A stretch of 64,000 nt of DNA from Ixodes scapularis (GCF_016920785.2 NW_024609839.1:8644196-8708195), one strand, 5' to 3'; positions 43,837 to 55,889 are shown, counted from the first letter of the stretch. Made by a program: numbers and translations. Notes: generated by a model from the sequence alone, not told the origin.

Positions 43837-45041
43837 CAGTGTGTCGAACCGAAAAAAATACGGGTTCGGTTACGGTTCAGGTTCAGGTAAATTTATTTTG
43901 TTCCGGTTCAGTTCCGGTTCGATTAATTCGATCCGTGAACCGGTTCGCGAACCGGTTCGGGGCGCTGAACCGGTTCGCGAACCGGTTCGGAAATTATAAA
44001 TGACAAAGTGCAACATCAAAATAAATTACAAATAAAACATTTGAAATCAGCACATACAAAACGGGATACATCGTAGTGTAAGGCTCAGGGATTTCTACCA
44101 GGAATAGTTTCTTTATGTGCACTCAAAGGTTACCTCACCGACGTCTACGCATTCGGACTTCATCTAATTGGGTCCGACGCAGTAGCTGTAAAATCCGCCA
44201 CCTCCTTACAAACCCACCTACAAGTAGAACTCGCTAACTATCCCGCCACCTCGGCGTGTAAGCAATTGAAGGAACAGTTTGGAGAAAATGCAGCTTTCTT
44301 TATTTGAACTAGCCTTCGGTAACTCAAATTAGACCCTTAAAGAAGTTTTCATTAAACAAGATACGGAATATTAAAAACACTTCACCGAACGCAACGCCAG
44401 AAGGACGTAATAGGATAAATATTAAAATAGAAGAGTTCGCTGTCTCACAAATATGTTAGCTTCTAAGTGCCTATACGAAACCGGATGCATTATTATCAAA
44501 CTCCACAGCCTTTTCTTTTCTCATTCCGATGGAAGCAAGCTTCAAGAACTCGCGCGTTCTAGAAACGTGCTCTCAAATGAGCACACAGCAGCATTTAGGA
44601 TTTACGAGATTGTAAAAAAATGAAATCCCGTGACGCGATTTTTTTTTTTTTGCACAGCCTTCCGATTCTCTTTGTTCTGTGCAAGCCGCGACCAGCGGAA
44701 TACTGGTTCCTATGTCAAGATTCATGGATGCAGCGTTTGTCAAGATTCATGGATGCAGCGTTTATATTCCTAAGACTGAGTGGAGAAAAGAATATGTAAG
44801 CGAGGTCTGTGTCAGTTGACGGCACTTAAAAAACAAATGGCATTGATAGCACATTCACTGTCAACAGCTCGTGGCCGAACCGTTTTGACATGAGCCGGTA
44901 ACCGTTATTTTTTTTCCGGTTCAGTTCCGGTTCGGGTTCATCGCGATAACAATATAACGGTTCGGGTTCGGGTTCAGTTCCAGAAAAAATACCGGTTCGG
45001 TTCCGGTCTTCGGTTCGGTTCGGTTCCGGTTCGACAGCCTG
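43837..45041. mobile_element. Non-autonomous hAT element with 8-bp TSD
   Basis: Ends CAGTGTGTCGAACCG and CGGTTCGACAGCCTG are inverted repeats beginning with CAG. GTATATAT flanks both sides (43829-43836 and 45042-45049). Subterminal DNA at each side (43850-44000, 44880-45040) is an array of CCGGTTCGG-type motifs, including GAACCGGTTCGCGAACCGGT. No transposase frame is present in the 1.2 kb. Confidence 0.85.
44708..44765. repeat. Short tandem duplication
   Basis: GTCAAGATTCATGGATGCAG followed by CGTTT occurs twice in succession (44715 and 44739). Confidence 0.85.
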
Positions 45042-45062
45042 GTATATATATATATATATATA
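45042..45062. repeat. (TA)n microsatellite
   Basis: A TA run adjoins the right end of the hAT element and includes its target duplication, so the element may have inserted in a pre-existing TA tract. Confidence 0.85.
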
Positions 45063-45808
45063 GTGCGATTTTTAACATCAACACACTAAAAACGCGATAG
45101 ATAGGCCGATGCCGTTTTCACAGAATATTTGCGGGGCTCAGCGAACATTAGATGAGTAAATAAACTTCACAGTACGTTGTCTAATTAGCTTTTTTAATTG
45201 ACAGTGTAATTGACCATGTTGAATCTCCAATTTTAAAGGGGCTATGAATAAAATCTAGCCCAACTGAAACAATTTGCGAAAAGGTGACGAGTTTGGGGTT
45301 ATTCATAGCTATAACTCTGCCTTTCGTCACCTGATTAAAAACAGCGCGCTGGACAGAGCGCAGGATGCTATTCTTACGTATTCCCTTCAGTCGAACCGTT
45401 GGAAGTATGACGCTGGAGCATCCACCAAAGGCACGCTGTCAAAAGTGTGCAACTTCGTTCATGCTGGATGCGACAGCATTTTATGAGGGTTGTAACTTCA
45501 CTAGAAAATTAAATAATGCATAGAACTTCAGTATGAGAAGTTCTCGCTAACACAAACAAACATGCCATCACCGGTATGTCATGTCAAAACCGCTAAGTCA
45601 CTCTCCACTTTGCCCGCCCCTGCCGCGCGTGGTTCTTGAATTGAGGTAAAAAAGTGCGAAATTTGATAGATAAATATCTGAAAGCCCCTTGCTGTTTCGT
45701 GAATAGTTTTATTAGGCTCTAATGACGACTGCCTCTAAAACAGCAATAATAAAAAAGTAAATTTACGGATTTTAATTACTTAAACAAAATGTTGCCACGG
45801 TTGTTCAT
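45063..45808. other. No supported gene
   Basis: TTTTAAAGGGGCTATGAATA at 45230 resembles the ends of TTAA-type elements, but no partner end was found. Confidence 0.4.
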
Positions 45809-46055
45809 GGAGAACATAATAGCGCTTCACGACAGGGACGAAGGGTAGGAACAAGACAACACAATGCGCTATTATGTCTCCGTCCCTGTCGTGAAGCGCT
45901 ATTATGTTCTCCAAGTTTCAGTACCAACTCGCCCAAGAATCCGCAGGACGAAGGGTAGGAACAAGACAACACAATGCGCTATTATGTCTCCGTCCCTGTC
46001 GTGAAGCGCTATTATGTTCTCCAAGTTTCAGTACCAACTCGCCCAAGAATCCGCA
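45809..46055. repeat. Penelope-terminus-like hairpin with exact 110-bp tandem duplication
   Basis: Arms 45809-45839 and 45882-45912 are a perfect 31-bp inverted repeat. From 45836 a 110-bp unit is repeated exactly (45836-45945 and 45946-46055). The unit ends AGTACCAACTCGCCCAAGAA; ACCAACT(A/C)GCCCA also follows the Penelope-like element at 42326 and stands at 48664. GACAGGGACGAAGGGTAGGA resembles the terminus of that element, so this is probably a solo Penelope-like terminal array. Confidence 0.75.
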
Positions 46056-48039
46056 TTACTCAACGGTTATTCACCCATGTAATGTCCGCCGAGTCGCACG
46101 ACACACATGGAGTGTGCATCAACATGACAGTGAGCCCCCAATTTTCCTGAAACCAGTTGATTAAAAAATATCACCGGGTATAGCTGACATAATGTGACAA
46201 AGGGATGCTTCATTTCTCATTTCACTGCAGACCACGTGGTCCGAAAGTTCCCCGGGGAAACGACCGGCACTGTCATAGCATACTTACGTCGCAAATGCAA
46301 CATGGACTTACGCCTAAAAAAAAGCACAAATAGAAAAATTAGCTACATTGTACGCCACGGAAAGTAGCGTTATCTAACTTGTCAATAATCATTTTAGCTA
46401 GTCCTTTCTACTATATTTATCAATTGAACAGTCTACTTTTATTGCAAAGATAGCTTTTATTTTCCCTGAGCTGTATTTGTTACCTTTATTGAAGAATAGA
46501 AGCTTACTGTTAAAAATCTGTTAGCACTATTCGGAAGCTAGGCGGTCGAGGGCAATCGCACCAAGTGTTACATGCTGCTGATGAAAAAGCATGCACATGA
46601 CTTCGTTTTCAAAGTGCACCGCCACTTCCGCGCTGCCTCATAGGCTTGTAGACGAATTACGTTTGCAGGATAATCCGGTGTTTTTGTAATGCAGGTCTCG
46701 GCGCACTATACGCTGTTTCAGATATCTGCATCCACAGAAATCAAAAAGACAGGAGGCAAAAAAAACCACGGCTAATAATGGGAACATAAGATGCTCCACC
46801 TTGCATAGTCGCATGCAGCGCAAATCAACTTCTGAACCGCGTAAGCGAAGTGGTGTAATGAATGGAAGCTCGCTCTGAAATTGGCTGGAGAAATCGGCGC
46901 CTTCATGTTAAAACCTCAAGCTTACACCGAAAGTGTTTCATGGTGTAGATTTATCCTGCAAAAGTCTAAGACACCTCAATTCACGTGAAAAGAGATTAAG
47001 AATTGCAACAACGAACAACACCGTCGATCGAGTGTTCCACACTGTAAAAAAATCTACGTAAGTTTAACGTGTCTTTCCCTCGTCAAAAAAGACGGGCACG
47101 CTCATTGTTTCAAAACACGAGGTTGCCCTCATTATTTACGTGCCGCGAAAGCCGATCCTTCCAGAAAAGCCGAAATCCCAGCGGTGCAAGCATGCGCTGA
47201 TGAATAAAAATAGCCTTGGCGACAAGGGAGAAATTGTTTGAGATAGTTTCGATTTTACACTGAAAAAGAAAACCGAAAAGAAAACCGAAAGTTTAGATAA
47301 AACCTAAGATAGACTAAACGTTTTGTTAATTTTTTACGAATATAATATAGTGACATTATTATTATTAATATATTGATTTGCTTAGTTTTGTTTTTAAAAA
47401 AACAAAGAACAAAAAGAAGAGACTTTTGAAAACTGCGCAAGACCATCGCTATTGCAATCAGCTTCCGTTCGGCCGCCGTTGGTGTTCCGGACATGGAGAA
47501 TAGAAGGGTAGGCGAGGGCATGACGTCGGCCGCGTCGCCTCCGCAAGCCATGCTCCCTTGACGCCTCGCCTCTTTCTCATTTTCCTCCTTACTCTCCTCA
47601 CTTACCTTGCCAACGTGACCACATCACGTGACCGTAGCTCGCCTTCGTCTTGGTATGGGGTACTAGAATACACCACAGTCTAGACTTCGATCTGATAAAA
47701 CCTACCGGACGGAGCGCGCGCAAGCCTGCGAGGAGTCCTACAATCAACCATCCATCTCACACGTGACATGTCACGCGCACCAATCGCCAGAGAGATCTGC
47801 GGTCACGCTGGGCACAAAATCGTTTAAACTTTTTATGACTAGGCTTCACAAATATTGCAACGTGCCCCCTCCTAGTACTTCTAACCTCCTTGGTTCCGGA
47901 GGGTACGAGCATCGCTTCCTTTTTACGTTTTAGCCGTTTTAGCGGATATTTTAGATAGCTTACTTACGAATACCCTGTTCAGTAATAGCAAGCGATTACA
48001 GAGAGCTGTGAGACGCAGCGTCGCAAGTGGCGGACAGTC
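46056..48039. other. Spacer; one candidate exon at 47.5 kb
   Basis: Mostly AT-rich. CCACATCACGTGACCG at 47620 contains an E-box core. No other feature is supported outside the minus-strand frame at 47434-47550. Confidence 0.4.
47434..47551 (-). CDS. Candidate first coding exon on minus (unknown gene)
   Basis: ATG at 47551 in good context (GAGCATGGC) opens MACGGDAADVMPSPTLLFSM and SGTPTAAERKLIAIAMVLRS. The codons are CpG-rich until about 47434, where AT-rich intron-like sequence begins, but there is no clear GT donor at the transition. No recognised family. Confidence 0.3.
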
Positions 48040-48560
48040 ATGGCCGACTGGCGCAAGCGAAGGTGAGGAAGTTTCTTTTGTTTCTGCGAAGTGCGCCGCT
48101 GTTTCAAACTTTGTCGTGTACCGTGTGCTTGCTAAGCTATGCTTGACTCTCACTATGCTCTACCCGGTTTTATTTCGTTATTTGAGAAGAGCGTATTTTC
48201 AAAATTTGTGGCTCTCTCCGCAGAGTGAGAAAGATTCGCGTGCGGCGGAACCGAGGGCCAGCCGAGGGCCTGTCCTGGGCGCCGTCCCTACGACGGTCGC
48301 CCGACGACGCTTTTGCGGAGCGTTCAAGTACAGTCTGACGGCAGTTCAAGCAATCACAGGTCATGCTAGTTCTGACGTGTGGTCCCAACAGTCTCTCGCC
48401 AACGATTTGTTTCATAAAGCGGGAGCGAGAAAAACGTTACAAGAGCGAGCAGCATGATTTCTTGCCCGTGCTAATGCCTGTGCCGTAGAGACGGACGATC
48501 TCTTTGCGTATGCCCAAGCGGCACGCTTTCCAAGTTTGCTATTGTGTGTTGTGAATAAAG
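48040..48560 (+). CDS. Candidate two-exon small gene (Arg-rich)
   Basis: ATG at 48040 in strong context (CAGTCATGGCC) begins MADWRKRR and reaches a donor GCGAAG|GTGAGG (GT at 48063). A 161-bp intron ends at CTCTCTCCGCAG (48223). The joined frame continues VRKIRVRRNRGPAEG and stops at TGA after 45 codons (48336-48338). An AATAAA lies at 48553-48558. A longer 76-codon frame also crosses the second exon in another phase but lacks an ATG. The Arg/Lys-rich start is reminiscent of small ribosomal proteins; this is not enough to name it. Confidence 0.35.
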
Positions 48561-50452
48561 TGAGTTTGAATGTCACGTTTTTTAGTGGCGGCGAAAGCCG
48601 CTACAAAAGGCAGAGCAGTTAGAAAAAGCAAAAGCATGAAAAAATGTTAAAAGACTACCAACGTACCAACTCGCCCAGTTATTCTTTGTCAAAGAATGAT
48701 AGCCAATACTAATAAATTAAATCAATGCCAACTTTTAATTGGTTAGATATTTATAATTGATGCAGTACAGTCCTGCCCTGCTCTAGTGCTTTTATGATAC
48801 CAGATAATGTGTAAATATATAGGATAGTTCATAACAACCATTTATGTCTGACCCATTATATTGAATCTTTTCTCTAACAGCTCCAAATTGTATAAAAAAG
48901 TGCTTATCATAAACTAAGCCGCACCACTGAATGTGTAATAAGGTATGACTTGTATGTCTGTTTTCAGCAAAAGAAAAGGAGGTATTAAAAAAAGGCCAAT
49001 CATTTTGTTTGGTTTGAGTTAGAGCTTCTTTCAGGTACACGCAAAATGTGGGTGTCTACATCTAAAAAAGTGTAATTGACATTCCCCGCAGGGCTGCAGG
49101 CCTGACTCAGTTGGGCTAGCAGGTTGAAACCTATGGGAACCTGCAAGGACCTGCATCACAAGAGTAAAAGTGACGTCCGCCCACTGATCTCTATTATGGG
49201 TGGCTGGAAGATGCATCGAGCAGACAGGTATGAAGCCACCGTAAGTAAGCGGCCTGTCCCGATAGCGAGCGCTTGACAGGCTTTTCAACTCTCCCGAGTG
49301 CTGGTTCGAACAGTGTTCAGGGCGCTGGGTTTTTTCTTGTCATCCCAAGAGTGCCTGCTTGTTGCGGAGTAACAGTGCATCCGGACCCGAAAAGTCTCCT
49401 GGGAAGCCATTCGACGTGAACATTTTTAGATTATATTTTATCAAAAAGTGTGTATGTTCCCCTATTCTTGGGATTTCATCCAGAACTAATTTCTGCAGCG
49501 CCCTGGCACATGCGGAGAAGCGCACTGAACAAAGCAAATCTATCACAATGGTGACTCTGCGAGCGCTTTGAAAGGTTTGAATGGCATAAACAACTTTGTT
49601 TGCGCGAGCTCGATATTTCATTCATTTTATGAAGTGTTAGTGTTGAGAATACTTTCGAGGTACAAAATTTTGCAATCAGGAGTAATGTTCAATGCAATCA
49701 GGAGTAATGCTCAATTCGTATCCATGGGGTTACTTTTTTGCATGACCAATTTTGAGCAATTTCGATAAACTCGCAAAAACTAAGCTTTCGCGAAAATTAG
49801 GTCTTTTACAGTAGTACAATTAATCTTGAAACCAATATCAAATACTGTATTATACTAAACTTCTCAAATACAATTTTATTATTAGCACACACAGCCCTGA
49901 AATTGGTCATTCTCAGATGTTTTCGTTGTGGCCTTCATCAATCCATGTGCTTAAAATGTAGAAGCTGCAACCTTGAATCTTTTTTTTTTCTTTATGGTGC
50001 CTAAGGTTTGAGGTAATAAATGTTGTGCCCTGCAGTGAACAGTATTACCTGTAGCATAGCGCTGGGCATGCAAAGAAGGCACACCACCAATGTCTGACAT
50101 ATCAGGCTTTCAGAAACGATATTGTCCGATTTTCCTCACCCTTTTGTCAGGATGAAGTTGTTACCATCTTGCCTTCCTCACATAGTGGTTCTTTAAGCGA
50201 ATTATGTGATGTTATATCATAGAGTGGCATAGGGTAATTTTCTCTTCTCTTCTTACGCAGGATGTAATGGCATTCCATCATCACAAAGGAGAGTGGACAG
50301 TCAGGCAGGCTCGGAAACTTGAATAAAGTGATAAGTAGGATTTCAATTTCTGTCGTATCAATTACGCGAAGAACACTGATCATAATGTCTGTCTGCTACA
50401 TATACATACTTTCGGTTGCAAAATGCAATGCACCCCTTCTTTATGGCTTTTC
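48561..50452. other. No supported gene
   Basis: GTACCAACTCGCCCAGTT at 48663 is a Penelope-tail-like motif. A minus-strand frame 50147-50310 (MMECHYILRKKRRENYPMPL) looks coding-like but is unassigned. Confidence 0.4.
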
Positions 50453-50614
50453 TCACACAGTTTCAGAAGACGCCGGTACGTCATTCTCACGAGGAATAGA
50501 GCTGTCAAAGATTTCCTCGTTAATTTCCTGACTCATTTCTAAGAGTGCATCTCCCGATGGTGGCGCCTCTGCATTATCATCATCAATTGAGTTGTGAACG
50601 GCGTTTCCTAACAT
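50453..50614 (-). CDS. Short acidic ORF, possible terminal exon
   Basis: From ATG 50614 to the TGA at 50455-50453, 53 codons read MLGNAVHNSIDDDNAEAPPS and continue EMSQEINEEIFDSSIPREND. The acidic, polar composition is unlike random AT-rich frames. An acceptor-like TCATATATTATAG lies about 10 bp upstream of the preceding codons. It sits in the interior of the possible 8.15 kb element and could be part of its lost transposase gene or a host exon. Not recognised. Confidence 0.35.
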   Translation of the reverse strand: MLGNAVHNSIDDDNAEAPPSGDALLEMSQEINEEIFDSSIPRENDVPASSETV

Positions 50615-50772
50615 TTCACGAGAATGGAGCTATAATATATGACATGAAATTTCACAGGTTCGAATACAGCCGTTCAAAGAAACACCTTTGAAAAGTGAGC
50701 TTTTTAATGCAGGTGCCGATTTTTCTGGCCAATTTGAGACCGTTCTTTCCATTCAGAACGCCCGACATACAC

Positions 50773-51418
50773 GGCGTCCCAGATAACTTGCACCATACTT
50801 AAAAAAACACCGGAGGGCACTGCAGGAGTGAAATCAACTGTCGTTGGCAAGCGTCTTGAGAAAGTGCACAGCTTTTTTTAATGCGCCTGGTTATGTAAAT
50901 AACTAAGGTTAATGAGCTAACGTTTCAAATATTCTTTTAAGGGCCGAGATGTCAATTGTAAAGTTGCAGGGCGCATTGAGAAACAGCCAATTAAAGTGTT
51001 TGAAACATAAAACGTGTCGTGCTTTTTTCCGGCTTTGAAAGAACGCACATTCGCGGAGCGCTCGCACGCCTTGATAGGGGAAGCGAGTTGTCACGCGGTA
51101 TTTTTTGTATTTCGCGGGCGTTTTTTTTTTTTTTTTTTAAGGCTAGGAAAAAGGAGCATGCAAAGTGAACCTTGTTGAAAATGGTTTAATTGGGTGTTTC
51201 TTAATGCGCTCTACAACTTTCCATTTCACACCTCGGCTTTTAAACGAAGATTTCAAAAGTTAGCTTGTTACTCTTAGTTAAATAAATAGGCGCACTAAAA
51301 CAATTTCGTGTACTTTCGCAAGAGACTTTCTAACAGCGTATTGTTGGTTTCACTCCCGCAGAACGCTCCATTTTTTTTTTTTTTTTTTAAGTTTGGTGCA
51401 AGTTATCTGGGACACTCC
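50773..51418. mobile_element. Inverted-end MITE-like element
   Basis: Left end GGCGTCCCAGATAACTTGCA and right end (reverse complement) GGAGTGTCCCAGATAACTTG match over 35-70 bp, including ACTTAAAAAAA, GGAGCG and GGGAGTGAAA(T/C)CAAC. Flanks ACATACACG and GCATATATG could be a diverged 9-bp duplication. No ORF. T-runs of 18-19 lie near both ends of the right half. Confidence 0.65.
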
Positions 51419-51670
51419 GCATATATGTACTGGTAGTGTACATTTAGTACACTAAAAGCATACATGCAGTGTACTAAACGTGCACTTATAGTATGCTAAA
51501 AAATACACTCGAGGTGCACTTATGGTATATTACATATGTACTTGGGGTGTACTAAAGGTATACTATTTTGTTTCATAAAAGTGTGAAACTAGTACGATTT
51601 CAGTACATACTCTAAGTTCACTATTAGTATACTTTCAGTATACTGATTTTGAACGACTTTTCGCTAAGGG
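51412..51670. repeat. Right terminal block with GTATACTT arrays
   Basis: Palindromic TA-rich units (AGTATACTTTCAGTATACTG) end in GAACGACTTTTCGCTAAGGG, the inverted match of 43519. Directly abuts the preceding MITE-like element. Confidence 0.75.
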
Positions 51671-51929
51671 GATTGAAACCAATGGCCGCCATGACGGTGC
51701 GTTTGACATGCGACGGAGACCACTGCGTCGGAATGGAACCTAAGGGAAGCTTTATGTTAACGATAAAAACACGATATATAAAAGGAAAAAGTGCGAAGGA
51801 GCCTTTCGTCTACTCGAACTGCGTATAATAAACTTCACGCTAACTTCATTTTCTGGGATTATCCCTTCACATTTTAAAGCTATAAGCTTTCTTGAGATCT
51901 TCAGGCCACTTTTTTGACTTATATCTCTT

Positions 51930-52470
51930 GCCTTCATTTTCCCTGCTAAATGTAGCGGAGAAAATGAAATCACACGAGTTGATGTCACGTGACTACACAC
52001 TGATTCAGTTTCACTGCGAGATTTAGAAGGAAAATTGATTTCACGGGACTTAAGACCAAATGTTTTAGCAGTTTGATATTTAAGACCCATGTTACAGATA
52101 AAAAAACAGGAAGCGGGATGACCAAAAAAACATGCTTTTCGTTTAAGGCTCGTCAAATTATAAGGCGCTGGAGAAATGCAGCCTTCTGCGTTAAGTCCTT
52201 ATTTCAAACTCTTTTTGTTCGCCTTCCCCCCATTGAAAAGCATGCAGGAAGGGCCTTAGAACGCACCTGGTATCGCTGCGGCGTAGCGATACCAGGTGCG
52301 TTCTAAGGTTTCCCGCATGGTTCAGTTTCCCGATAAGTTTAGGTGAGGAAATTTATGTTACATGACTTGATGTCATGTGGGATCAAGGCATATGACGCAT
52401 GGTTTGATATGACGTTAGGCAGTTTACCCGCTGAATTTTGCTGAAAAATTGGCACGTAACCGGCCGCGGC
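51930..52470. repeat. Degenerate relative of the CTAAATTTAGCGG arrays
   Basis: CCCTGCTAAATGTAGCGGAG, GTCACGTGAC and GATGTCATGTG-type units resemble the interior of copies C and E of the AGAGC family, but terminal AGAGC blocks are not visible. Confidence 0.5.
52254..52308. repeat. Perfect 24-bp hairpin
   Basis: CCTTAGAACGCACCTGGTAT (with CGCT) mirrors AGCGATACCAGGTGCGTTCT (with AAGG) around a 7-base loop; matches continue with mismatches to 52241-52319. Confidence 0.9.
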
Positions 52471-52789
52471 TGTTTCAATTATGTCTGCAGCTAATCGCTT
52501 AATTTGACAACTTACTTGGTTCTTACAGAATGCTTTCTGTCCGAATCCACCTTCAGAGATTTCAACAGTTATGGTTTTTGTTGCCCACTGATACCTTGGC
52601 CGTGCAAAAATATCGGGTTCTATACTTCCTTTCAACTTGTGTTGTATCGCAGCGAAGGCTAGAAGCGCGAGCTGGTAGCGTTGGCCGTTGCCCTTAATGC
52701 ACGAGAGCTTGTGCCGCCAAGACCTTCCCCAGAGGAAGGAGCTCGCGCTTGTCGCCTTTACTGAGGTAAATCGTTAGGTGAAATAGAGT

Positions 52790-52995
52790 ATAATGCTACC
52801 ATACTTTGTCTCAAATTAGCGTGAACTATTGTTAGCCGCGCATGCTAAAAGCGCAAGCTAGTTGCTTTAGAATCAGATGAAGCTTCTGCGGCTGCATGAG
52901 CGCTCGTGCAGTGAGTGCTCCAGTGAAGAAAATCAAGGATAAACGCACGCACTTGTACAGCCTTCGCAGTTAGTCCATGCTATGATGAGAGGAAG
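52790..52995. repeat. Related foldback repeat, copy 2
   Basis: GAAGCTTCTGCGGCTGCATG, AGCGCTCGTGCAGTGAGTGC and GTTAGTCCATGCTA match 35.33-35.43 kb with scattered changes, in the same orientation. Only one half of the copy-1 inverted structure is clear. Confidence 0.6.
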
Positions 52996-53925
52996 TATAA
53001 CTGTACAAAGTCAAGTTGACGTTTTTGTGAATCGGTGTACCCGCGAAATACAGAAACGTCTTTGTGGTGGAATATTTTATGAATATCAGTGGACTTTTTG
53101 TTTTCTTCACTCCCTCGGAAAGCTTTTTTTAATGAACTGCATTGTTCGAGCAGTCACAGGAATCACCGGAATAATCCATTGGTGACAATAGTCGATGCGG
53201 CTAATGAATTGAACCCGAGCGCTTTGCGATAACTCCAGTTGGGCTGGGACAGGCAATGCCTCGGAGAGTTCTGGGGTCCTAGCGCATGCCAAATCGCTTC
53301 GATGGCGAGAACTGAGACACTGAAATATTATCGGGAGATCAATTCGTGCCAGTGCGTCACTGGGTCCAAGACGTGGCTGTATTAGACATTAGCGATATAT
53401 CTATAATCGGCCCCAAAACACTAGGCCGCTTTTTCTTACTGCCAGTTGAGAGAGAGGTAGAAAAAGAGGAAGGACGCTGCAAGATCTCTTTTATTTTTTG
53501 TTATGCCACACACATTACGTAGAGCCAGAAATTCTCGGTTGCTTTCCTCATCCTGTAAATGATCTGCGCTGAAAGCCGAGCTGCTGCACACAGGTTTGGA
53601 CAAACTACCCGCAATAAAAGTATACATAACCATGTTGTCAACTGGCTTCGGAGTCTAACTTGAAGTCACGGTATAACGTCGCATTAAAATGTCATGTGAC
53701 GACATGGTGTCATGTAAAACAAATATTTTTCTTAAAAAATGCTGATTTTAACGGAAATATTTTTCAGTCATGCTTTAAAATAAAGCGTCTCAAATCGTTA
53801 TCCGGAACAACATGTTTACGCCGGTCGCCGTATTGAAGAAAAAAAACGATCGCGAGTTAATTAGCTTATAGACCTGAAGTATTAACTGTGAGCGGTGATT
53901 GCTGCACGCACTTAGAAGAACTGCT
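52996..53925. other. No supported gene
   Basis: Short frames on both strands only. Confidence 0.4.
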
Positions 53926-55076
53926 GGGTGTGTTCAGATAAGGACGGTCATGGTGGTGTCATGCCTATTTTTTGTTTTCAATTATATCTTTATATGAGGT
54001 AGCGAAACCTGTCCAAAAAACGGGACAGTCCTCACTTTTGCATGGTACTTCCTTGTATTCGTGAGAGAAATCGGATTCGAGAGAAGGTTGACAAAACAAT
54101 TTTCTCAACGGCGCGATGACGCAACTTTGAAGGCCGAAGGAATAAAGAATAAAGCGTTCTATACCGTCAATTTTTTTTAGGTTTAATTCACGCGTACTTT
54201 TTCGGGAGATTTAGTTAAAGTTAAGTTATATGAGCATATATTTCAAGCGAAATAAAATGCCAAACTTGGGTTCTGTAGCAAAGCTTACATTATGAGGCAT
54301 TTTTCGACGAATTTTTAAGTCGCTTTAATTCTTTATTCTAAAGCTGCCAATTTTTGTGTCGAGTGGTTCATGCTTTGTGAACATCTAACGAATTAGTTAG
54401 CGTTATACTGTTGAAAGCGTTTTCTACATAGCGCCAAGAAATTTCGTCAAAATCGAAAAAGTTAAAATTTTGCCATTTTTGTGCGGCAAATAAAGAAAAT
54501 TATAAATCTCGATTTTCTTTAAATTTTACCCAATGGGCCCTTCAGGGCCGGTAATTATTAATCTACAAAGTCATGTGGCATTGTTTTGTTTTAAAGCAAA
54601 AAATGAATGTGTAACCAGGTTGTGGTCGCAGCAATCAACGCTGGGGCGTTTCTGTCTTAACGACTAGTGGTACACGAGCGACGCATGCCACACTATCCTT
54701 ACTGGCACATATTAATGCCCAGGCACCATAAAGCGCCCTCAAAATAAAACATGAACTTGTTTTTATTGCTGATTTGGCTTATATTGCCAATGAATACTCA
54801 ACTTTACGGCGCGTCTGATTCCCATTAGGGTGTTAATACTTGACTGGTTATATGTTCATTGTGCTACCATTTAATGTTAGTACCTTATTATTAGTACCTG
54901 GCTGACAAAATAATTCGATTCGTATTTCTTGGCACCGCTCGAAAGCTTGCTGACAAAATAGTTCGACTCATTTCTCTAGGCATCGCTTGGAACGGGCAAC
55001 ATTGCGGAAGCTTCTGCCCCGACCGATGGCGGGCGTGGCTACGGCGGAAGGACAACAGGTTATGTCTCGAAAAACC

Positions 55077-55099
55077 ATGGCGAATGAGTGGAAATCAAG
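55077..55099 (+). CDS. Candidate 23-bp first coding exon at the inner edge of the left arm
   Basis: AAACCATGGCGAATGAGTGG opens MANEWKSR and reaches ATCAAG|GTGAAG. Position just inside the inverted arm would suit a transposase gene's start. The same length and phase as the start of the 48040 candidate is probably chance. A longer frame from the second ATG (55084-55422) ignores the donor and is unrecognised. Confidence 0.25.
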
Positions 55100-55889
55100 G
55101 TGAAGTTAGAGTGGATTTAGGTAGCGTAAGCGGGTTCAGCGTCGAAAACAACAGCCAAGTGTACGCTCGGAAGCTACCAAGTCGCTCTAGCAGAATCTCC
55201 TGCGACGCCTCATCCGAGATTAGAAAAGTTATGATCTGTGACTGGTTCGAGGGGGGCAAGATAGTTATCGACCTGGGGAAATATTTTGATGAAATTTCAA
55301 GAGGAACATGGCCTGTAAAAACCTGCAGATGTTTATTTTCCATTAGAACACTTTTGGTGAGAATCAGCCAGCGCCGCCACCGATTGTCGCAAGCCGTCAC
55401 ACAGGTTCGTGGCTCACTATGAACAGAAAAGAAAGATCTGCGGACCAGATCACCGGCCTACACCGCAGGGACGTTTTGCCAATAAAGGGGATTTAACAGA
55501 AGTTTTGAAACAACGGGCGTTCAATTAAATCAATGATTTAAGTAGAAACAGAAATAATATAATGAGGTTCACAAGTACCGAAACGTGCCAAAAAATCATC
55601 TTAGCACTTCACCCTGCCGTTGCGCGGGTGGCAAAATTAAAAAATACGTAGCGAATACACAGAAGAAAAACAATTGCTAGACAATTGAAAGCTGAACTCA
55701 TACAATCCTAAATTACTACCAACCAGATCGCACTACTGAGCAGCTAGCGAATGGAGGGAGTGTCTAATCTGTCACTGTCCGGGAGTTACGGCCTCTTCCG
55801 TTGCATCGTTCGAAGGGGGTGGTACCGGTGCAATCTACGGTGGGCTAGTGGGCAGCTCGATGTGGCCAGCCACACACACATACACATTT

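Larger units (their letters stand above)
43519..51670. mobile_element. Possible 8.15 kb inverted-end DNA element
   Basis: The terminal 20 bp CCCTTAGCGAAAAGTCGTTC are perfect inverted repeats (43519-43538 and 51651-51670), and both ends continue into TA-rich palindrome arrays. No target duplication is visible (left flank GCAGCCAGA, right flank GATTGAAAC) and no transposase is recognised inside, so two independent short insertions in opposite orientation remain possible. Confidence 0.4.

Noticed and set aside
48040..48338. Ribosomal protein L41-like gene
   Set aside because: The WRKRR start is suggestive, but length and remaining sequence do not fit; left unnamed.
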